Of a stretch of DNA of 8,805 nucleotides, positions 5,223-8,805 are shown one piece after another (within the stretch, counting starts at the first letter, position 1; the number at the start of each line of letters is the position of its first letter). Origin of the DNA: an uncultured Candidatus Saccharibacteria bacterium (GTDB lineage Bacteria; Patescibacteria; Saccharimonadia; Saccharimonadales; CAMLKC01); NCBI GenBank assembly GCA_946480595.1, contig CAMLKC010000038.1, forward strand, positions 1 through 8,805, read 5' to 3'. The notes below the pieces were generated by a model. The model was not told the origin of the DNA. It did not search any database and saw only the letters and a list, made by a program, of their open reading frames with translations. The translations under genes were made by a program, and so were the position numbers.

Positions 5223-6905
5223 ATGAACAAAGACGTCATCTACATCGATGTTGAGGACGATATCACCGCTATTATTGGCAAGGTGAAAGACTCTAAAGAA
5301 AAAATCGTCGCCTTGGTGCCGCCAAAGCGTATTGGTGTGTTGCAAAGCGCAGTAAATCTGCGACTGTTGCAGCGTGCGGCGACACAAAGCGACAAACGAA
5401 TGGTTCTTATTAGTAATAACTCGGCCCTGACGGCACTTGCTGCAGCGGCTAAAATTCCTGTTGCTAAAAACCTGCAAAGCAAACCAGAGCTAGCAGAAAT
5501 TTCGGCGCTAAGTGTCGATAATGGCGATGATATCATCGATGGCGCCCAGCTGCCGGTCGGCGATCTGGCACGCACGGCTGATACCAATGCCCTTGGTGCA
5601 ACCGCACTGTCTTCGCCGCTTGACGAAGCAATTAAAGATAATGCAGCCGAGCTTCGACTTCGCGCGGTTCCGCCTACAGCAGGCCAAGCGCTTAAAAAGC
5701 CGCGGTCAAAGAGTGGCAAAGTGCCGAATTTCAACCAGTTTCGTAAAAAACTCGTCTTTGGCATTGCTGGCGGCGTGCTGCTTTTGGTTTTCTTGGTGTG
5801 GGCGATCTTTTTTGCGCCAAGCGCTACCGTTATTATTACGGCCCGGACGACAGACTCGTCTGCAAATGCCAAGGTGAGCTTGGCTGATACTGCTTCGACG
5901 AGCCTATCGAACAGTACGCTGAAATCTGTTACTCAGACAATGAAGAAAGACGTGACTGCAAACGTTACTCCAACGGGTAGCAAAGAAGTAGGTGAAAAAT
6001 CGAAGGGCCAAGTGACATTTCAGAACTGCGAGACCCCGTCGTCTCAGTCGGTGGCTGCGGGAACGAAACTGACAGTGAATGGCCGCAACTACACGACGCA
6101 ATCCGCCGTAAGCGTTCCTGGAGGATCAGGCGGCTTCTTGGGTTGTAGCGACCCTGGTGTCTCGGATCCTGTGACGATTGTAGCAGCCGATATAGGTGGC
6201 GAATACAACACGCCGAGTGGTACGACCTTTAGCGTCGCAGGGCACTCTAGCGGCAGTTCAGCAGCGTACTTTAACGCTGATGCCGCGACAGATATTACCG
6301 GCGGAAGCAAAAAAACCGTTAAGGTAGTCAGTGACGCCGATGCGCAAAAAGCTATGGATCAACTCGATCAGCAAAGTACCGATGATATGAAAAGCGACTT
6401 GAAGGGCAAGTTCAACGACACGTTTGTCATTCTAGATCAGAGTTTTAAGGTAGATAAAGGTAATCCTCAGGTAACACCGGGGGTTGGACAAGAAGTAGCT
6501 TCTGGGACGGCAACCCTTTCAACGACGATTACTTACAGCCTGTCAGGAGTGGCGAAGGCTGACATCAGTCAGTTCCTTGACGATTACTTCAAAGAGCAAA
6601 TCAAGGGTCTTGACGACCGCCGTGTCTATGACAGTGGTGCCGATAAGGTAAGCTTTACTGACGTCGTGCTGTCAGGCAAGGGCCTCACGGCTAATCTAGT
6701 CGCAACGGCGAAAATCGGGCCAAAGATCGAAGACCAAGCAGTGAAAGATCAGGCCAAAGGCAAGCGCTATGGGGAAATTCAGTCGAGTATAGAGGCGATC
6801 CAAGGTGTTGACAATGTCGACATTAAGTTCTGGCCGTTCTGGGTTTCTACTGCGCCAAATGACACCAAGAAAATCAACGTTGAATTTAATTTGAATGAGT
6901 CGTAA
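5223..6905 (+). CDS. Bitopic membrane protein with baseplate J/gp47-like outer domain
   Basis: The 560-residue chain has four parts. Residues 1-95 form a cytosolic alpha/beta domain (DVIYIDVEDDITAIIGKV, ALVPPKRIGVLQSAVNLRLL, KRMVLISNN, AAAKIPVAKNLQSKP). Residues 96-172 are a low-complexity linker. Residues 177-198 are a transmembrane helix (LVFGIAGGVLLLVFLVWAIFFA) preceded by RKK, consistent with an inside N-terminus. Residues 199-560 are an extracytoplasmic region. The segment GQVTFQNCETPSS...VAAGTKLTVNGRNYTT...VSVPGG...VTIVAADIGGEYNTPSGTTF resembles the baseplate J/gp47 fold. C269 and C308 may form a disulfide. The ending IKFWPFWVSTAP is also typical of this CPR protein group. Function is unknown: no phage genes are near, so it is not a phage baseplate here. 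No Shine-Dalgarno is seen; the ATG is 2 nt after the ftsA-like stop, so coupled translation is likely. The domain assignment comes from motif memory, not a search. Confidence 0.8.
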   Translation: MNKDVIYIDVEDDITAIIGKVKDSKEKIVALVPPKRIGVLQSAVNLRLLQRAATQSDKRMVLISNNSALTALAAAAKIPVAKNLQSKPELAEISALSVDNGDDIIDGAQLPVGDLARTADTNALGATALSSPLDEAIKDNAAELRLRAVPPTAGQALKKPRSKSGKVPNFNQFRKKLVFGIAGGVLLLVFLVWAIFFAPSATVIITARTTDSSANAKVSLADTASTSLSNSTLKSVTQTMKKDVTANVTPTGSKEVGEKSKGQVTFQNCETPSSQSVAAGTKLTVNGRNYTTQSAVSVPGGSGGFLGCSDPGVSDPVTIVAADIGGEYNTPSGTTFSVAGHSSGSSAAYFNADAATDITGGSKKTVKVVSDADAQKAMDQLDQQSTDDMKSDLKGKFNDTFVILDQSFKVDKGNPQVTPGVGQEVASGTATLSTTITYSLSGVAKADISQFLDDYFKEQIKGLDDRRVYDSGADKVSFTDVVLSGKGLTANLVATAKIGPKIEDQAVKDQAKGKRYGEIQSSIEAIQGVDNVDIKFWPFWVSTAPNDTKKINVEFNLNES

Positions 6906-7299
6906 CAAAACCTTTCTTGCGCTCGATGTTGGAGAAAAGCGGATAGGGGTCGCAGTTGGTGATGACGCCGTGCGGATTGCTATGCCATATGACACGATAG
7001 AGGTAGACGGCGCCGAGTTGGAGCGCATTGCTAAGATAGTCGTTGACGAAAATGTTGATACGATCGTGGTTGGTTATCCACGCAACCAATCTGGAGAAGC
7101 AACCGCACAAACCGCCTACGCAGAGGCATTCGCCGAACAGCTAACGGATATGGCTCCGCATCTTGAGTTTCAGGACGAGTCTCTTACAAGCGTTCTTGCC
7201 GAGCAGCAGCTAAAATCGTACGGTAAACCCTATAGTAAGGGTGATATTGATGCCCGGGCGGCGGCGATTATCTTACAAGATTATCTGGAAAGGCACTAG
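6895..7299 (+). CDS. ruvX: RuvX/YqgF RNase H-fold nuclease
   Basis: A 134-residue member of the YqgF family (putative Holliday junction resolvase, also linked to 16S rRNA 5' maturation). The N-terminal strand FLALDVGEKRIGVAVGD carries the first catalytic aspartate D11. The second acid is E95 in FQDESLTS, and the third is D119 in DIDARAAAIIL. VVGYPRNQSG matches the family's VVGLP-type loop. Length is normal for the family. The ATG at 6895 overlaps the upstream stop (6903-6905) by 11 nt, and no Shine-Dalgarno is visible, so re-initiation by terminating ribosomes is likely. The ruvX-mltG pairing is common in bacteria, which supports both calls. Confidence 0.95.
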   Translation: MSRNKTFLALDVGEKRIGVAVGDDAVRIAMPYDTIEVDGAELERIAKIVVDENVDTIVVGYPRNQSGEATAQTAYAEAFAEQLTDMAPHLEFQDESLTSVLAEQQLKSYGKPYSKGDIDARAAAIILQDYLERH

Positions 7300-7306
7300 G
7301 GGCGTG
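7287..7306 (+). promoter_or_regulatory. Ribosome binding site deciding the mltG start
   Basis: GGAAAGG (7287-7293), inside the ruvX 3' end, sits 10 nt before a GTG at 7304. A second purine run AGGGG (7298-7302) is only 1 nt from the GTG, too close to serve. This favours GTG 7304 over the upstream overlapping starts. Confidence 0.5.
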
Positions 7307-8464
7307 CAGGATATTGTACCGCAAAAACGGCCTTTAAATGCCCAAAGTCAGCCGTCAGCGCCCTCTTCGCGGCCTCCTGACACCACGGAGCTGCCCGTAG
7401 AGGCCATGACGCCGCCGGATATTCCTGAGGTTCCACGGCCAAATAAAAAACGCCGTATTTGGGTTTGGATTATTTTGTGCGTCCTTGGGCTCATTGCTTT
7501 GGCTATCGGTGGCGTGATTATCTGGTACCAGACGTCTTTGCGACCTGTCGACGCTGCTAGTGCGGCCAGGCACCGGGTAGCGATTGCAGAGGGATCGTCA
7601 CCCTCACAGATCGGTACACTACTTGAAGAAAATAAACTGATTCGTAGTAGTTTTGCCTTCGATATCTATACCCGTCTTTCGAATACACGGTCCAAACTCC
7701 AGGCGGGTGTATATGCATTATCTCCCTCGCAGTCGACGCAGGCGATGGTGGCTGATATCGTATCAGGTAAAGTAGATGACTTTTCTCTCACGTTCCTGCC
7801 AGGGGCAACGGAAGAGGAAAACAAGGCGGCGTTGGTAAAATCTGGCTATAGTTCTAAAGAAGTAGGAGCCGCATTTAACAAGTCGTATGACCACCCTCTT
7901 TTCGCTTCCAAGCCTGCGAGCGCTGGTATTGAGGGCTATATCTACGGAGAAACGTATCAGTTTAGTAGTGATGCGACGGTAGAACAGGTGCTAAGTCGTG
8001 CGTTTGATGAATATTACCGAATAATCCAAGAAAATAACCTTGTTGCAGCCTTTAAAAAGCAGGGACTCACCCTTTACGAAGGAATAACACTGGCTTCGAT
8101 CATACAAAGAGAAGTGCCGAATGCGACCGACCAAAAACGGGTAGCTCAAATATTCTTAAAACGGTATCGTAGCGGGATGATGCTTGGATCGGACATTACG
8201 GCATATTATGGTGCCGATAAAGAGGGCTTACGGCGTTCAGTTGCCACTGATACTCCATATAACACGCGAATTCACGAGGGGCTGCCCCCGGGTCCTATCG
8301 CAACACCTGGCCTAACGGCGCTAGAGGCTGCGGCACACCCGGCAGCAGGAGATTATCTCTATTTCCTTAGCGGCGACGATGAAGTGACGTATTACGCCCG
8401 AACAGAGGAAGAACACCAGGCGAATATCGTCAATCACTGCCAGGTTAAGTGTGCAGTTGAGTAA
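7304..8464 (+). CDS. mltG: Endolytic murein transglycosylase MltG
   Basis: MltG (YceG/YrrL family) cuts nascent peptidoglycan strands at the outer face of the membrane and so sets glycan length. From the GTG at 7304 the protein is 386 residues. It has a proline-rich cytosolic tail (about 1-48), a KKRR stop-transfer patch, a membrane helix (about 52-75, IWVWIILCVLGLIALAIGG), a LysM-like domain (VAIAEGSSPSQIGTLLEENKLI), then the lytic domain with GYIYGETYQF, LASIIQREVPN, SGMMLGSDIT, TPYNTRIHEGLPPGPIATPG and AAAHPA. The catalytic glutamate is E270 in IIQREV. The GTG is chosen because GGAAAGG (7287-7293) lies 10 nt upstream and the start falls 4 nt after the ruvX stop. In-frame starts at 7241 and 7250 would overlap ruvX by 50-59 nt and add an unlike basic extension; an ATG at 7406 is also possible. 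The chain ends NHCQVKCAVE with two cysteines. Confidence 0.93.
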   Translation: MQDIVPQKRPLNAQSQPSAPSSRPPDTTELPVEAMTPPDIPEVPRPNKKRRIWVWIILCVLGLIALAIGGVIIWYQTSLRPVDAASAARHRVAIAEGSSPSQIGTLLEENKLIRSSFAFDIYTRLSNTRSKLQAGVYALSPSQSTQAMVADIVSGKVDDFSLTFLPGATEEENKAALVKSGYSSKEVGAAFNKSYDHPLFASKPASAGIEGYIYGETYQFSSDATVEQVLSRAFDEYYRIIQENNLVAAFKKQGLTLYEGITLASIIQREVPNATDQKRVAQIFLKRYRSGMMLGSDITAYYGADKEGLRRSVATDTPYNTRIHEGLPPGPIATPGLTALEAAAHPAAGDYLYFLSGDDEVTYYARTEEEHQANIVNHCQVKCAVE

Positions 8465-8466
8465 AC

Positions 8467-8500
8467 TTGACAAATTCACATTTTATAAAATAAATTGACA
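8467..8500 (+). promoter_or_regulatory. Tandem TTGACA boxes flanking a 12-bp palindrome
   Basis: TTGACA occurs at 8467-8472 and again at 8495-8500, 28 nt apart. Between them is a perfect palindrome, ATTTTATAAAAT (8480-8491). The upstream box could be a second -35 with a poor -10 (TAAATT, 8491-8496, 18-nt spacer). The palindrome may be an operator, or just an AT-rich upstream element of the stronger promoter. Confidence 0.4.
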
Positions 8501-8523
8501 TACTTTGCAATGGCTGATACAAT
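8495..8523 (+). promoter_or_regulatory. Near-consensus promoter for the 3' non-coding region
   Basis: TTGACA (8495-8500), a spacer of exactly 17 nt and TACAAT (8518-8523), with TGA (8515-8517) giving a TG-extended -10. This is the best promoter in the window. Transcription would start near 8530. No protein start with a ribosome binding site follows, which suggests a stable RNA or a long leader. Confidence 0.75.
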
Positions 8524-8527
8524 TAGA

Positions 8528-8805
8528 GTCAGCACATTTGCGTGCTTGTCTACTTAGTGCGGCTGACCGGCCTCACCTAGCGAGTGGGAAGTACAAGACG
8601 CAAATGAGCCTACCGACAAATGTCGCTACGGATACTGAAAAGAACGTTTTCACCCAATATAATTTAATGAAATAGGTCGACAAGTATCCTGTTCTATTGC
8701 GAGAAGAAAGACAGAGTAAGGTAGACGCCTTTACAGTAATGTTAAGGCAGGAGAACAATCATTCGTAGGTCAACAATCGTAACGGGTTCATCCCAAGCGA
8801 CAACT
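8528..8805 (+). ncRNA. Candidate structured RNA or long leader, unknown class
   Basis: These bases downstream of a strong promoter hold no convincing gene but many stems. CATTTGCGT (8535-8543), CTTGT (8545-8549) and ACTT (8552-8555) pair in order with ACGCAAATG (8598-8606), ACAAG (8593-8597) and AAGT (8589-8592): 18 bp with two small bulges. GTCAGC (8528-8533) can pair with GCTGAC (8562-8567), which would make a pseudoknot or an alternative fold. Further stems are CGAC/GTCG (8614-8625), TGAAAA/TTTTCA (8636-8652), AATAG plus GACA with TGTT plus CTATT (8671-8698), and GCCTT.ACA/TGT.AAGGC around a GTAA loop (8727-8748). The hallmark sequences of RNase P RNA, tmRNA, SRP RNA and tRNA are absent. 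The 5' leader of an rRNA operon beyond the window is one possibility. The 3' end is not in view. Confidence 0.42.
8635..8663 (+). promoter_or_regulatory. Possible second internal promoter
   Basis: CTGAAA (8635-8640), a 17-nt spacer and a perfect TATAAT (8658-8663) could start transcription near 8670. The -35 overlaps the TGAAAA/TTTTCA stem, so one of the two readings may be chance. If real, tandem promoters here would fit an rRNA or other stable-RNA operon downstream. Confidence 0.3.

Noticed and set aside
5240..5872. 210-codon minus-strand frame opposite the baseplate-J-like gene
   Set aside because: Antisense to a gene with a membrane helix and domain motifs; the translation is Ser/Ala/Arg-rich with no start signals.
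5223..6905. Prophage baseplate gene
   Set aside because: Despite the gp47-like segment, the protein has a membrane helix and cytosolic domain, and no tail, capsid or integrase genes are nearby.
7241..7303. Upstream in-frame extension of mltG from GTG 7241 or ATG 7250
   Set aside because: It would overlap ruvX by 50-59 nt and add a basic stretch unlike MltG N-termini; the GTG at 7304 has a Shine-Dalgarno and follows the ruvX stop closely.
8573..8758. 61-codon minus-strand frame in the terminal non-coding region
   Set aside because: No ribosome site or minus-strand promoter was found and the translation matches nothing recognised; the plus-strand promoter and stems explain the region better.
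8690..8805. RNase P RNA, tmRNA or tRNA at the window end (GAAGAAAGACAG and GGGTTCATCCC look faintly similar to conserved motifs)
   Set aside because: The conserved GAGGAAAGTCC of RNase P RNA is not matched, there is no tmRNA acceptor sequence, and the GGGTTCATCCC stretch does not form a 5-bp T-arm with a 7-nt loop.
1..8805. CRISPR array, insertion sequence or transposon ends
   Set aside because: No regularly spaced direct repeats, transposase frames or terminal inverted repeats were found.

Overview
The window looks like the chromosome of a member of the Candidate Phyla Radiation (Patescibacteria), most likely Saccharibacteria (TM7). This is inferred from gene content and sequence style; there is no marker RNA to prove it. 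The clues are a short alanyl-tRNA synthetase ending in an EICGGPHV-type editing domain, an FtsA-like ATPase directly upstream of a bitopic baseplate-J/gp47-like protein, a type IV pilin-like gene, and a membrane-bound MltG, which implies a peptidoglycan wall. GC content is moderate. The reading frames use the standard bacterial code: glycine is encoded by GGN and no gene contains an in-frame TGA, which argues against the UGA=Gly CPR lineages.

Layout. Positions 2-844 hold the 3' part of mnmA (tRNA 2-thiouridylase), cut by the window edge. Positions 888-1490 encode a pilin-like protein, and 1530-3410 encode the short alaS, followed by a strong hairpin terminator. A small two-helix membrane protein lies on the minus strand (3504-3833), the only minus-strand gene. 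A divergent AT-rich promoter region (about 3850-3954) separates it from a compact four-gene plus-strand operon: ftsA-like (3955-5220), baseplate-J-like membrane protein (5223-6905), ruvX (6895-7299) and mltG (7304-8464). Junctions in this operon are 2 nt, an 11-nt overlap and 4 nt. The last 341 nt (8465-8805) contain no convincing gene. They do contain a near-consensus promoter followed by a run of stem-loops, so they probably encode a structured non-coding RNA or a long leader.

How the genes fit together. mnmA, alaS and ruvX are tRNA and DNA housekeeping genes, and mltG trims nascent glycan strands. The order mnmA...alaS...ruvX-mltG recalls the Bacillus region trmU...alaS-yrzL-yrrK-yrzB-yrrL, with pilus/cell-surface genes placed inside it here. 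The FtsA-like protein and the membrane protein after it are probably partners: a cytosolic actin-fold ATPase and a single-pass protein with a cytosolic alpha/beta domain and a large outside domain, an arrangement like PilM-PilN. This pair is the best candidate for an under-described system.

Regulatory style. Three plus-strand genes (pilin, alaS, ftsA-like) have a TG-extended -10 element only 7-13 nt upstream of the ATG and no Shine-Dalgarno, which predicts leaderless or nearly leaderless mRNAs. The minus-strand gene instead has a strong Shine-Dalgarno and a longer leader.
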